NCBI GenBank assembly: GCA_037176705.1
Contig: CM073895.1
Location: 104,172,551 to 104,236,550, forward strand
Reading direction: 5' to 3'
DNA length: 64,000 bases
From: Molossus alvarezi
Taxonomy: Eukaryota > Chordata > Mammalia > Chiroptera > Molossidae
Numbering within the stretch: the first letter of the stretch is position 1; each line of letters begins with the position of its first letter. The notes beneath the pieces were generated by a model. That model saw only the letters and a list, made by a program, of their open reading frames with translations. It was not told where the DNA came from and ran no database searches. The position numbers and the translations under genes are program-made. Of this stretch, positions 45,385 through 57,724 are shown in pieces.

Positions 45385-45654
45385 GTCTCTGCTTCTTCTT
45401 TTTTTTTTTTTAGCCTCTCCCGAGGACATTTTTCCATTTTTTTGTTCAAATAGAGTGGGAGGGAAAGAGAGAGAGAGAAACATCGACGTGAAAGGGACAC
45501 ATCAGTGGTTGCCACTCGCACAATCCAACCAGGGCCGGGGACAAACTGCAACCAAGGTACATGCCCTTAGCAGGAACCGAACCCGGGGCTCTCTGGACCG
45601 CAGGCCAATGCTCTAACCGCTGAGCCAAACCAGCCAGGGCGTCTCTGCTTCTTC
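45385..45654 (-). mobile_element. Long-form VES SINE with 14-bp target-site duplication
   Basis: The body is 45399-45640, minus strand, long subtype. The sense tail carries 'cctcgggagaggct' instead of the usual palindrome. Exact repeats 'gtctctgcttcttc' lie at 45385-45398 and 45641-45654. Confidence 0.94.
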
Positions 45655-46989
45655 ATCAGCTTGCCCATGGCCCCAGAACTTTTCCAAACCCGAGGAGTGC
45701 CCAGGCCGTATCTATGCTAATTCTTAGATGAGGGACTTGATTGGAGCTCTCATCTGTCTGGGCAGAACCCTTCCCTGCCAGTCAGTTATACGCTGCTGGT
45801 CTGTTGACCTCCGCGTCCCAAACACTTGCGGTTGGAAACAGTGGGAGCAGAAATGTGTCCATCATGGCCACGTGGCCACGTGCGTTAGGACTGAGAAATA
45901 GTATCACCTGGACTTCACAAAGGACGGTGCTCCCGGGGAGATCACACAGCATCCAAAGACCACACAGCCAGTGGGCCATCCGGTGCCAACTCTATAGCCG
46001 ATCACTTTGCCGGAATGTGTTCTGTCTCAGGTGCATCTCCTGCCCTGACTGACTTCTGGCTGATCCCAGAAAAGCTCCCAAGAATCCTAACACTCAAGAA
46101 TTCTGCGGCTGCTGACCTATTTGAGCTTGAAGGCAGTGATAAGCTCTGACAGTTTTATGAAAGCACATGACTTAAATTATCATCTACGCTGATTGGAGAT
46201 GAAGGGCCTTTGGAAAGCAAGATTTTGGAACATGAAGTAGCTGATACTAATGATGGTAATGGTAGTAATTACGGTAGCACTGATTGTTACAGTAAAAATG
46301 CAGAAACAACGATGCCCTCGAGAGCTCACAAGGGAGGGGAAGCGCTGATCTCAGGGCTTCAAACTCAGCTCAAGTCGAGGCAGGTCAAAGAAACTGAGAA
46401 CGTCCATAATTGCCTTAAAAAATGTCTCATTTTTATACCACAGGCTGAGGGCTAGACCAAAATATAGTCTGTGGGCTTCCAAATTACAGACAAGTTCAAC
46501 CTTCAGCCTGGTCATATCACTTATGTTAACGTTAGGAAATTATTAGTGCGACTTGTGGGGCCTGGAGACTGAGCGGAGGACATCTGGATGGGTTTGTGAG
46601 AATCTGAGCACCGTGCATCCCGAACCCCCTGAGCCTTCCTTACCAGCAGAAACATGTCTCCACACCACCTGACGCCACGAACTTGAGAGCATGGCCTTGG
46701 CCTGCCTAGTTTCCTGAAGACTGGCGCTCACCTCTGCTATTACCTCGTCAACCTTGGCCACTGGCGCCAATTCAGTTCAACAGGACCCCCAGTTTGGGAT
46801 GCGGTGGAGGACAAACAGCTCAATGGTGACACAGCCCGCTGCAGAGCAGTTCAATTGTGATCTAGCACGAATGGGAGGGGCCCCCAGGGCCGGGCCGCTT
46901 CCGCCAGGCAGCTCAGCTGTGCGCACTCTGCGGCAGCTGCCCGCAGTCCTCCACGGGAAGGGAAACCACTCTGAGCCGGAGGGGAGCTG
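45655..46989. other. Single-copy DNA, nothing recognised apart from the promoter-like flank
   Basis: No gene is supported. From about 46755 the sequence may belong with the CCAAT array as the downstream part of an LTR-like unit on the minus strand, with 'attgagctg' and 'attgaactg' words repeated. Confidence 0.4.
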
Positions 46990-47150
46990 GCTTATAGCAC
47001 AGGCGTCCTGCCCGAGTCCCTGATTGGTCTGTCCTCATGCAAATGAGGACTCCAAATCTTCGCATTTTGATTGGTCCAAAAGACACTGTCCTGATTGGTC
47101 AGAATAGAGCCGCTCTGGTTGGTCAGAGCTGCCCAGCTCCAATTGGCTGG
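46990..47150 (-). promoter_or_regulatory. CCAAT-box array with octamer and TATA-like motif
   Basis: On the plus strand ATTGG occurs at 47023, 47070, 47094 and 47142, with GTTGG at 47118. The last four are exactly 24 bp apart. Read on the minus strand these are CCAAT boxes, followed by the octamer ATTTGCAT (about 47036-47043) and then 'gctataagcc' (about 46991-47000). This is the order of a polymerase II promoter, as seen in some retroviral LTRs. NF-Y and octamer binding are inferred from the motifs. Confidence 0.5.
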
Positions 47151-47164
47151 GGAAAGGCTCAGTC
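47069..47164. repeat. 24-bp degenerate tandem repeat, four units
   Basis: Units start at 47069, 47093, 47117 and 47141, each opening with a 'gattggtc'-type word. The first three are more similar to each other than to the fourth. Confidence 0.75.
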
Positions 47165-49715
47165 CTCTTGGCTGAAGCAGGACCCCAGGAACTCCTCTGT
47201 AAGGACTGGCTCGGCGGCAGGAACATGGGCAGGTGGGCAGATCAGGGCGGGCTCATCACAGCGATGCTGAGCTTTTAAAAATGTGAGCCATTAGCTACCA
47301 GGAGCCCTTCTCAGTGGGTGCTTCTTTCTCAGGGTTCACAACTTCCAAACCCATCGTTAGAGGCAGACCCACACATGGAGGCCTGTTTCTGGAGGAAATA
47401 GCTTATGTGCCACAGCTACTCCAGGAATTCGCTAAAGCTATATCCACAAGAACCTAGAGAAAATAAAACATGGACTGACCACGGTTATTGATACTGGGCG
47501 ACATCTTCCGGGACTGGTGTGCTAGCTTGAAGACCAGGCGTGGCCCTAACCATCTGAACGTTGGTTGACTGCAACCCGGCCCAACAGCGGTCTGCATGTC
47601 GCAAAGTAGAGAGACCAGACGTTTCCTGGGGTGGTGTCGGGAAGGAACCCAGAGATTTAGGAATATGAGAAAGTTGAAAGGAAATTATTTTGCGTAACCT
47701 GCCTGCCCACAACCTGTGTGTTTCCCAGGAGGACCCAGAGACTCCCCTTTACTAAGATTTTGAGAAATGCTTTGGTGGGAGAGGACCGGCGGCCTTGAGA
47801 AGCCGGTGAGCATGACGGTGGGCAACTCCCTTGGAATGGGCTTCCTGACTCGGTGGGCACGGTGGGCCTGCAGCAGCCCGTCCAGCCGACAAGGCGAGTG
47901 TGGTCGCTGTAGTGTGCCAAAGGGGTCAGCATTGTCTTCGGTGTGAACTCTGGGGCCGCAGGCGCCTTTGACGTGAGGCAAGCAGGCACCTACCAAGCAC
48001 TGAGTTATGTAACAAACCAGTTCTCAGTCAGCAGAAACATGAGGCATAACCAAAAGGAAGTTATTTCTCTTTCAATTCCCAGACCTTTGCCAGCTCAGGG
48101 GCCCCGACCTCTTGAAGAGAAAGCCAGCTCTCCTTGCCAGCTTAAAAATAGAAATAGAAGAGCTTGTTAAGTCTTCCTGCCGGTGCTCCCCAAAGAGACC
48201 GAGGTCATTTCCCCGGGTGACTGCATCTGAGAAAGGGAGGGAATGAGGTGTTTGAGCACTTATTAAGCACTGAACACATACTGACATGAATCTCTGGAAA
48301 GCCAAAACATCCCTGTGTTCTGTAATTCAGAGCAAGTATTATTTTGCAGCATGTCCTAGTGCACAGATAACCGCAATTCATCCTATTGAGAAACAGCACG
48401 GGTCTCCTACCAGGCTCGGATCCAGACTGAAAGGGTGCCATGGGGCACTAGGTCTGTGGGTGAGTCAAGTTGCCATCATGATCCGGGTGCCGTCTGCCCC
48501 TCCCAGCCACAGGGCTGTGTATGCCTGGCAGAAGTCCCTCCTGAAGTGAAAAAGGCCTCACTTCTTTTGATGCGTAAGAGTCCTTTGGTCAGAACGAGGT
48601 TTTGCAGGACTCTGACAGTCAGTAAGACGGTCTCTGAATCGAGAGAGCGGGGTGAGCAGCGGCCCTGTGGGCAGCAAGGGCAAGCTCACACCAGGACAGC
48701 TGACTGCTGCAGTGAGAACAGGCGGCCTCCCCTCCCTGAGGGAAAGGGGTCTGATGGCGTCAGCCACCCCCTGGAGCTGGCCTCCGACCACCCCACTCTT
48801 GGCCATGGTGCCCTCCTGGGAAAGAAGTGTCGGCTTCTGCCATCGGCAATCCGGGCACTCAGCCGTGGCAGGCGCCAGGACAGCCTCACGGAGGGGTGTC
48901 CGCGTGGTTGGACCCAGGCACAGCCGTCACTCGGTGCCTTGGCCACCTTGTGAGGAAAGTGGCCACCGAGCAAACGGAGGGTCCAGCTAGTGTCCACAGA
49001 TGAATATCATCTTGTTCACCGACTTCTGAGAGTCGCCCCTGGCACCCACTGGGGTGCAGGTGTGTGGGACACACCCCATCCTGCTCTGTCCGCTCTGGGA
49101 GCTCAGACCTCTTCCCTAGACGTTCTCCTCACAGAGCCTCCAATGTTGTTCCAAGTTCTCAAGTTCTCAACCAATGAGCCACACTGCCAGCCACTGTCTG
49201 AATCGCAGGTTCCGGCCGCTGGCTGTCTCCTGCATGGCTTTGCTCACTGGGAGGATGTCCCTTCCCCGCGTCCCTTCAGGGCCACCCTGGATGGGGCTCA
49301 GTGCAGCGGCCCTGTCTAGAAACCAGACCCAGGTGCTCATCTGGTCTTGGAGCTTCGCCAGGCCTGATTTGGGGCGCGAGGAGGGGAGCAGAGCCACCGA
49401 CCGTGGTGGGCGTCCGCAACCCTGGGGCAGTCTAGGCACACTCGGGTCGGAGCCAGCAGGGGGAGGGGTGGGCGCCTGGAGCCGGGGACATATGGTGCCT
49501 CTTCTCCCGCAGCAGGAATTCCCAGGGCCGGGGTCACGGGTGGAATGGTCACGAACCTGTTCCCGTTGCCCCATAACCCATTTCTTCCCTGAAAGCTTGT
49601 CCTGGAGGTTAGCTTTCTGCCTTGTCAGGGGAGGATGCTCCCCGGGCCCTACAGCAGCGGCCCTTTGGCTTTCCCGCTGAGACCCACTGCCGGGCACCCG
49701 CCGCCGAGCTGACTC
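47165..49715. other. Single-copy DNA, nothing recognised
   Basis: GC-rich in the second half. Long frames at 48435-48953 (plus, 172 codons), 49167-49901 (minus, 244 codons) and 49174-49680 (plus, 168 codons) overlap in opposite directions and lack domains or conserved composition. The 244-codon frame includes the 38-bp repeat. None is called a gene. Confidence 0.4.
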
Positions 49716-49830
49716 GGTAACACATCCCGATCCCCCAGGGACACCGGGTTGGCGGTAACACATTCCGATCCCCCAGGGACACCGGGTTGGCGGTAACACA
49801 TCCTGATCCCCCAGGGAACGCCGGGTTGGC
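49716..49830. repeat. 38-bp tandem repeat, three copies
   Basis: The unit 'ggtaacacatcccgatcccc' + 'cagggacaccgggttggc' restarts at 49716, 49754 and 49792. The third copy has an inserted base and small changes. Confidence 0.93.
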
Positions 49831-51369
49831 CGCATGCAGCGGAGACAGGAGAAGACCAGGCTGCGCACCCAGATTTCGGGGACTCTTCCTAGTACTTCCA
49901 TACCCCCAGTAAAATGTCATGAAGAGCTACAGGAGTCGGAAATAGAGCTCGTGCCATCTCCCACGGGTGGACACGAGTACCTGGAAAGGGTGGTGAGGGA
50001 AAACATGATAATCTCCACCTCATGGCGGTTACAGACATGAGCACTGTAATAGACATATACAGTCAAATAGAATGAAAAATATAATACATAAGTGTTAAAA
50101 CTATATATACACATGTACCTACAGTTCTGCTCCACCTGTTGCCTACCATCTGGTATGAGGAAGGTTGGCAGTAATTAACCAGGTGGTTCATACCCGCCTA
50201 AAGCCACGCACGGATCTGACAGCGGGGACTGGGGACCCGGAGGTCCCGGGCTTTGATCCAGAGATTGGAGGGAGAGGGTGCACTGAGAAGAGCTAACCCT
50301 GGAGGTTGGACCCGTGATGCTGAATGGGAACAGACACATGGGAACAACACGGAGCCCGAGATGGAGTGGCAGTGCCCGTTATTTGCCATCTGCTCTCGGC
50401 TCCCTCCCCGCCCTCCCCTGCTCTGCTCCATCGGACTACACTTCCCAGACTGCCGTGCCAGCTTCCCTTAGGACTGGCCAATGGGCGGTCCAGGGAAGAG
50501 ATTGGCAGGAGGGAACAGGAGAGAACAGGGTGATCCCTCCCATTCCCCCTGCTCAGGTTGTGTCTTGGCCTTGTCCCCTCCCTGTCCCTGCTCTGCTGGG
50601 CACCCCTTCCCCAGGCCCCAGCTCCAGCCGGCGCCTGTGGCTCCAGCTCACACAGGTAGTTCGGGCTCTGGGCACCTGGCATCACCCCTCTTTGTCTTGC
50701 CTGCCCCAGGGAGGCCGTGGTGTTCTGCATCACTAGTGTCTGGGACACTGCTGTGGCTTCCTGACAGCTGCCCTGATGGAGTTCCCGCCGCTGGGCGGGG
50801 CTCGGCTGCTTCCTGAGCCGGCTGCCCCTCAGTGTGCTGGGTTGTGACAGGCCTCAGGAATGTCCTTCAGTGCCATGGCTTCTGTTTCCCGCAAAATCTA
50901 ATGAGCACACACAGGTGTGAATCAACTGATAACCAAAGTTACACACAGTGCCCAGCATAAGCCTTCAAACCGAGATTGTTACTGAACCCATTGGGTCATG
51001 ACAGCCTTGCGTAGGATGGGTCGCAGCTGCTCTGCAACAAAAGGCTGCATTCTAGACTTGTCCTTTCATCATACGCACTAGGACAGGCCGAGGGGGACGG
51101 GCCAGGGGAACAGGCCAGGGGGACAGGACAGCTCTTGACCTCCGGGGGACCAGTGTGCCCACTCCCCACCTCTGCCCAGCTCATCACTCCCTTCAGTACC
51201 CAGGGAAACAGGGTGTTCTGGAAATCAACTGTTGAGAAAACGGAATATAAAAAAGTTGGAGTTTTAAAATAGATACATGACAAATTAATCAGATGCTTTA
51301 CCAAAAATATTTATTATTTTAGGAAAGTGTAACATTCAAAGTACCTTTGACTATTAAATCGCTGTATTG
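49831..51369. other. Single-copy DNA, nothing recognised
   Basis: Overlapping frames at 50293-50816 on both strands show no domain. The sequence becomes AT-rich before the L1 3' end at about 51370. Confidence 0.4.
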
Positions 51370-51603
51370 CACTTGTTGTTGTTGTTACACATGTTTCTGC
51401 TTTATTTCCCCATTGACACCCTCCTCCACATCCCCCCACCCCGTCCCTGGTTTTGTTGTCCATGTCCATTGGTTATGTGTACATGCATATAAGTTCTGTG
51501 GTTTATCTTCTCCCTCCCCACCACCGTCTCTTCCGAGGGTTGTCAGTCTGTACCCTATTTCCACGTCTCTGGGTCTACCCTGTTCCTCAGACTGTTATGT
51601 TTA

Positions 51604-54600
51604 TTATATTCTGCAAATAAGTGAGATCATGTGGTAATTGTCTTTGTCTGCTTGGCTTGTTTCACTTAGAATAATAATTCCCAGGTCTTGCCATGTCGTC
51701 TCAAGTGATAAGAGATCTTTCTTTCTTACAGCTGCATAGTACTCCATTGTGTACATGTACCACAGCTTTTTGATCCATTGTCTAATGATGGACACTTGAG
51801 CTTCCAGATCTTAGCTATTGTAAATAGTGCTGCTATGAACATGGGGGTACATATATTCTTTCTGATTGGTGTTTCAAGCTTCTTAGGGTATATTCCTAGA
51901 AGTGGAATCACTGGGTCAAATGGAAGTTTAATTTTTAACTTTCTAACACCATATTGTTTTCCATAGTGGCTGCACCAGTCTGCATTCCCACCAGCAGTCC
52001 ACCAGAGTCCCCTTTTCTCCACACCCTCGCCAACACTTGTTGTTTGATGATTTGTTGATGGCGGCCATTCTGACAGGTGTGAAGTGATACCTCATTGTTG
52101 TTTTAATTTGCATTTCTCTGATGATTAGTGATGATGAGCATTTCTTCATATGTCTCTTAGCCATTTGTATGTCCTATTTGGAGAGGTGTCTATTTAGTTC
52201 CTCTACCCATTTTGTAATTGGGTTCTTTGTCTTCCTTTTGTGGAGTTGTATGAGCACTCTCTATATATTGGAAATTAACCCCTTATCAGATATATCATTG
52301 GCAATTATGCTCTCCCATACAGTGGGTAGCCTTTCCATTTTGATGATTGTATCTTTCGCTGTGCAGAAGTTTTTTAGTTTAATGTAGTCCCATGTGTTCA
52401 TTTTCTCCTTTGTTTCTGTTGCCTTAGGTGATGTATCAGTGAAAATTCTGTTGCGTATGATGTATGATGTCCGAAATATTGCTACCTGTATTTTCTTCTT
52501 GGATTTTTATGGATTCATAGGTCACATTTAAGTCTTTTATCCATTTTGAGTTATTTTTGTGTAGGGTGTAAGTTGATGGTCTAGTTTTATTTTTTGCATG
52601 TAGCTGTCCAATTTTCCCAACACCATTTGTTAAAGAGGCTGTGTTTACTCCATTGTATGCTCTTCCCTCCTTTGTCAAATATTAATTGAGCATAATGTCT
52701 TGGGTCCATTTCTGGGTTCTCTGTTCTGTTCCACAGGTCTATATGCCTGTTCTTGTGCCAATACCAGGCTGTTTTAATTACGGTAGCTTTGTAGTAAACC
52801 TGATATCCAGTATTGTGATCCCACCTACTTTGTCCTTTTGCAAGATTGCTGGGGCTATTCGGGATCTTTTTCGGTTCCATATAAACTTTTGAAGTCTTTG
52901 TTCTAGTTCTGTGAAATATGTCATTGGTATTTTGATGGAGATTGCATTGAATCTTTCGATTGCTTTGTGTAACATGGACATTTTAATGATGTTAATTCTT
53001 CCCATCCATGAACAAGGTATGTGCTTCCACTTTTTTATGTTTTCCTCTACTTCTTTTTTCAATGTCCTGTAGTTTTCTACGAATAGGTCCTTTACTTCTT
53101 TGGTTAAGTTTGGTCCTAGGTATCTTAACTTTTTTGGCCGTGATGGTAAATGGGATTCTTTTTTCAGTTTCTCTTTCTGTGTGTGCATCATTGGTGTATA
53201 AGAATGTCATCGATGTCTTGATGTTAATTTTGTATTCTGCCACTTTGCCAAATGCATTTATTATGTATAGCAGATTTTTTATGGAGTCTTTAGGGTTGTC
53301 AATGTGTAATACCATGTCATCTGTGAATAATGACAGTTTCACTTTCTCCTTTCCAATTTGGATCCCATTTATTTTTTCTTCATTTCTGATTGCTGTGGCT
53401 AAGACTTCCAGTACTATGTTAAATAGGAGTGGTGAATGTGGGCATCCCTGTGCAGTTACTTTTCTTAAGGGAAATGTTTTTAGTTTTTGCCCATTGAGTA
53501 TGATGTTGGCTGTAGGTCTTTCATATATGGCCTTTATTATGTCAAAATATGATCCCTCTATTCCCAGATTGCTGAGCATTTTTATCAGAAATGGATGCTG
53601 GATTTTGTTGAATGCTTTTTCAGCATCTATTGATATGATCATGTGGTTTTTATTCTTCATTTTGTTTATGTGTGGTATCACATTTATTGATTTGCAAATA
53701 TTGTACCAGCCTTACATCCCTGAGATGAATCCCACTTGGTTATGGTGACTAATTTTTTTGATGTATTGCTGGATCCGATTTGCTAGTATTGTGTTCAGGA
53801 TTTTGGCATTTCTGTTTATCAGGAATATTGATCTATAGTTTTCTTTCTTTGTAGTGTCTTTTTCTGGTTTTGGAATTATAATTATGCTGGCTCATAAAAT
53901 GAGTTTGGAAGTCTTCCTTCTTGAATTTTTAAAAATAGTTTGAGGAGAATGGGTGTTAGATCTTCATTGAATGTTTGGTAAAACTCACCGGTGAAGCCAT
54001 CCGGGCCTGAGCTTTTGTTTCCCGCAAGAGGCTTCATTACCTCTTCAATTTCCTTAGTGGTTATTGGTCTGTTCAAATTTTTTATCTCTTCGCGGTCCAT
54101 TTTTGGGAGACTATGTATTTCTAGAAGTTTGTCCATTTTGCTTAGATTGTCGAATTTGTTGCCATACAATTGTTCATAGTAGTTGTTAATGATCCTGTGT
54201 ATTTCTGTGGTGTCAGTTGTTACTTCTCCTCTTTCATTTCTGATTTTGTGTATTTGGGATCTCTCTCTTTGTTTCTTGGTGAGTCTAGCTAAGGGTCTAG
54301 CAATCTTGTTTATTTTTCGAACCAGCAGCTCTTTGTTTCACTGACCCTTTGCATTTTTTTTTGGTCTCTATGTCTTTTATTTCTGCCCTGTCTACTATTT
54401 CCTTCCTACTACTTGCTCTAGGGTTTTCTTTTTGTTTGCTTTCTAGTTCTTTAAGTTTTGAGGTTAGATAGTCTATTAGATATTTCTCTTGCTTCTTGAG
54501 GTAGGCCTGTAGTGCTATGAACTTCCCTCTCAGAACTGCTTTTGCTGCATCCCATAGATTTTGTGTTGTTGTGTGTTCATTTCCATAGGTTTTCAGGACA

Positions 54601-55407
54601 TTTTAATTTCTTCCTTGATCTCTCTGTATCCCATTCATTGTTTAATAACATGCTATTTAGCCTCCATGTGTTCCAATGTCTTTGCAGGTTCTTGTTGCAA
54701 TTGAGTTCTAGTTTCATGCCATTGTGACCTGAGAAGATCCTTGATGTGATTTCAGTCTTCTTGAACTTGTAGAGATTTAGTTTGTGTCCTAATATGTGGT
54801 CTAGCTTTGAGAATGTCCCATGTGCACTGGAGAACAATGTGAATTCTGTAGTTTAGGGGTCTAATTCTCTGTAGATATCTATTAAATCCATTTGTCTAGT
54901 GCTTCATTTAGAGTCTCTGTTTCCTGGCTAATTTTTTGTCTACAAGATCTATCCGGTGACGTCAGCGGGGTGTTGAAGTCCCCTGTTATGATTGTATTGC
55001 TATCGATTTCTCTTTGAAGTCCTCCAGAAGATTTTTAATATATGTTGGTACTCCTTAATTGGGTGCATATATGTTTACCAAGGTTATATCTTCCTGTTGG
55101 ATAGATCCTTTCAATATTATGTAGTGGCCTTCTTTGTCTCTAGCTATGACCTTCATTTTGAAATCTATTTGATCAGATATGAGTATTGCTAACTCAGCTT
55201 CTTTCCCCTTTTCATTTGCTTGAAAGATTTTTTCCATCTCTTCACTTTCAACCTATGTGAGTCTTTTGTTGTGAGGTGGGTCTCTTGTAAACAACATATA
55301 GATGAGTCATGCTTTCTGATCCAATCAGCTATTCTGTGTCTTTTTATGGGGGCATTCAACCCATTTACATTTAAGGTGATTATTGATCTGTACTTATTTA
55401 TTGCCAT
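51604..55407 (-). pseudogene. L1 ORF2p-like gene, broken (left copy)
   Basis: It starts MAINKYRSIITLNVNG (55407). The endonuclease is in pieces. The RT finger/palm segment 52992-53681 has [14 protein letters not shown], and the catalytic FADD is changed to FTDD. The C-terminal part (51726-52164) keeps the cysteine motif in decayed form ([14 protein letters not shown]). Frameshifts throughout. Confidence 0.87.
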
Positions 55408-56733
55408 TTTTGTTTAGTGTGGTTTTATTTTTATTCCTATTTCTTTTACTTATTACAGCAGTCCTTTTAACATTTGTCACAGTGCTGGTTTGGTGCTAAT
55501 GAATTTCCTTAGCCTTTTTTTTTTCTGGGAAGCTCTTTATTTGACCTTCTACTTTGAATGATAGCCTTGCTGGATAGAGTAGTCTTGGATTCAGATCCTT
55601 GTTTTTCATGACCTTGATTACATCATGTCATTCCCTTCTGGCCTATAGTGTTTCTGTTAAGAAGTCAGCTGATAGCCTGATGGGGGTTCTTTTGTACATA
55701 ACCATTTGCTTATCTATTGCTGCCTTTATGATTCTTTCTATGTCTTTAATTTTTGGCTTTTTAATTATTATGTGTCTTGGTGTGGGCCTGTTGGGTTCTT
55801 CTTACTTGGGGCTTTCTGTGCTTCTTGAACTTCAATGCCTTCTTCCTTCACAAATTAGGAAAGCTTTATGTCACTATTTCTTCAAATATATTCTCTAACC
55901 TTTGCTCATGTTCTTCTTCGGGGACTTTTATGATGCAAATATTATTACGTTTCCAGGTGTCCCATAATTCTCTTAAGCTGTCTTCCTATTTTTTAATTGT
56001 TTTTTTTTTCCTTTTGGTTTTCTGATTGGTTGATTTTTTCTACACTGTCTTTTAATTCACTGATCCAGTTCTCAGCTTCCTCTGCTCTGTTGTTTAGTCC
56101 TTCCAATGTGTTCTTTATTTCTGCTATGTCATTCTTTATTCCTCCTTGGTGGTTTTTAATTTCCAATTGGTTAATTTTCAATGTGTCTATGTCTTTACTC
56201 ATGGTGCTGATGTCTTTACATATGCTGTTGAGCTTCCTTGAGATCATGGCTCTGAATTCTATCTCTGTTACCTTGCTGAACTGCACCTCATTTATCTCAT
56301 CTTTAGTAGAGGTCTTTTGTTCTTTCATTTGGGATTTGTTTCTTTGTGTCACCATTTTGGCTATCACAGTGGGCTTTGGAGCCTGCCAAATTTTCCCTGT
56401 GAGTGTAAGAATTCTGGTATTTGTGGCTCCCTCTCCGGGGTTTGGATGAGCATGGGAGGACCCACGTTAAACACCACTGTCAAGTCTTACTTTCCTGGGC
56501 AGAGTTGCAAGCCCAGGAAAGGTTCAGTTATCCTCTAATTTTTTGCCTGGAGGCTATTAGTTATGGTTGAAGAGCCTTTGGTTCTCAGTTGAATGAAAAA
56601 CTCCCCAGGTGTTCAGCTGAGGAGCAGACATGGAGGTGTTCAGCATTAGGGGATTTCCCAAGGGTGGGGCAGATGCTGGTTGTTAGTGAGCCTTAATTTG
56701 CATTTCAATGGCCCACAGGGTGGTGTTGAATGT
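53509..56733. repeat. Inverted repeat, left arm (3,225 bp)
   Basis: Every paired position tested between 53882 and 56538 satisfies left + right = 114831, so there is no net length difference. Spot reading near 53740-53880, 54350-54420, 55500 and 56540-56733 is identical. One substitution was found (54793 against 60038). The edges are sharp: mismatch at 53508, and divergence after 56733. Confidence 0.93.
55453..56367 (-). pseudogene. L1 ORF1p-like gene, frameshifted (left copy)
   Basis: It opens with MIAKMVTQRNKSQ and has a coiled-coil region (KDIDTLKINQLEIKN to WISELKDSVEK). The frame ends after 124 residues at a long A run on the sense strand (about 56003-56012). The RNA-binding half follows in other frames to a stop at 55453. 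The same break is in the right-hand copy at 58838, as expected if one copied the other. Confidence 0.85.
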
Positions 56734-57038
56734 CATGTCAAGGAAGAGCCCTGGGAAGGAGTAAGATGGTCACTGTCCTGTGTGGTCGCAACTCAGCAAA
56801 AGCTCTGAACACCCTCCAAATCCTGAGTGTCCCCACACAGTTCCAGTTCAGTCTGCCCTGTTTCTGCCAGAGCCCAAGGTGAGTGGCAGTGACTATTTTA
56901 GCCTCTGTCCCAGCTCTGCGCTGTGGAGCTGCTTGGGACTTTAATCCCAAGGGCACTGCTCACAGCTAAGGCCGCTGCTGTCCAAGGCTCCCAGCCCACC
57001 ACCCTCTCATGCCTCCACAATCCTACCAGGATTGAGTC

Positions 57039-57143
57039 TCCACCACTCTCCACCTTCGCCCCTCACCTACTGAGTCAGAATCCAAATTTCAACAAGATTC
57101 CCAGGTAATTCACATTCATGGCCAAGTTGGAGAAGCACTGGTC
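57039..57143 (+). mobile_element. MER5-like hAT DNA transposon remnant
   Basis: 'acctactgagtcagaatccaaatttcaacaagattcccaggtaattc' and the terminal 'ttggagaagcactgg' match the second half of the non-autonomous MER5A/Charlie family, ending in its terminal inverted repeat. The first half is missing at the L1 junction. Confidence 0.65.
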
Positions 57144-57173
57144 TCTGGTGTGGAGGTTTTTACTAAAGCAATA

Positions 57174-57188
57174 AAAAAGTTTAAATGG
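57174..57188. repeat. Target-site duplication of right L1, left copy (15 bp)
   Basis: 'aaaaagtttaaatgg' recurs exactly at 63474-63488. Confidence 0.95.
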
Positions 57189-57275
57189 ATTCGATTCCAA
57201 AATGGAGGCAGAGTGAATGAAAGCTACACAGACCATTTCCCAGGACCAAACTGGAATTACAACAAAAATAAAGAC

Positions 57276-57724
57276 AAATCTGTAAGAATGAGGTGGAATG
57301 AGGTGGTGCAGGGTCTCCAGAAGTGCAGGTTTATTGGGAACCAGCCTGCCGGACTACCTCTAAGGGGAGAGTAGCAACCAGCTTGTATAGACCAGGGATT
57401 TTTAAACTCAGAGCTGGGGGGGGGAGGGGTCGTTCAGCCGAGGAGATGTGGCCGTCTTTGATTGGTCGGGCCTGGGGTCTCCCTAGTTCTTGATGGGTCG
57501 GGAGCTGGGATCTCCTGAAACTTGTTTTTCTTGTTGAGTGACCATTTGCAGTTTTGGATGGGTTAGGGTGGTTCCGTCATTCGTTCCCCCTGACTGGAGT
57601 GCTGGGTTTTGGATTTCTGGAATGAGAGGCTTAGGGCAAGGTTAAACAATAAGAGTGATAGGTTTTAGTTTCTTGGAATGAGAGGTTTAGGGCAATAATA
57701 TGGAAGTTAAGAGCTAACAAAATC
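57276..57724 (-). mobile_element. Solo LTR of an endogenous retrovirus (class I-like)
   Basis: The LTR is 57281-57719 (439 bp) with TGT...ACA ends and a 5-bp duplication 'aaatc' (57276-57280, 57720-57724). Joining the flanks restores L1 5' UTR sequence. Minus-strand reading gives a CCAAT box (about 57461), a TATA-like 'tttaaaaa' (about 57399-57406) and AATAAA (57330-57335), in the order of U3-R-U5. No internal viral genes remain. It probably formed by recombination between two LTRs of a provirus. Family unassigned. Confidence 0.9.

Larger units (their letters stand above)
51370..57038 (-). mobile_element. Nearly full-length L1, left arm of an inverted L1 pair
   Basis: The minus-strand L1 runs from its 5' UTR (about 57038) through ORF1 (56367-55453) and ORF2 (55407-51604) to the 3' UTR near 51370. 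It lacks the first ~200 bases of the 5' UTR (LTR excluded) found in the right-hand copy. No target-site duplication was found. The middle (53509-56733) is almost identical in inverted orientation to 58098-61322, while both outer parts are diverged. Confidence 0.92.

Noticed and set aside
49167..49901. 244-codon frame (minus) overlapping a 168-codon frame (plus)
   Set aside because: Both are open because of GC-rich composition. One includes the 38-bp repeat, and neither has a domain or splice context.
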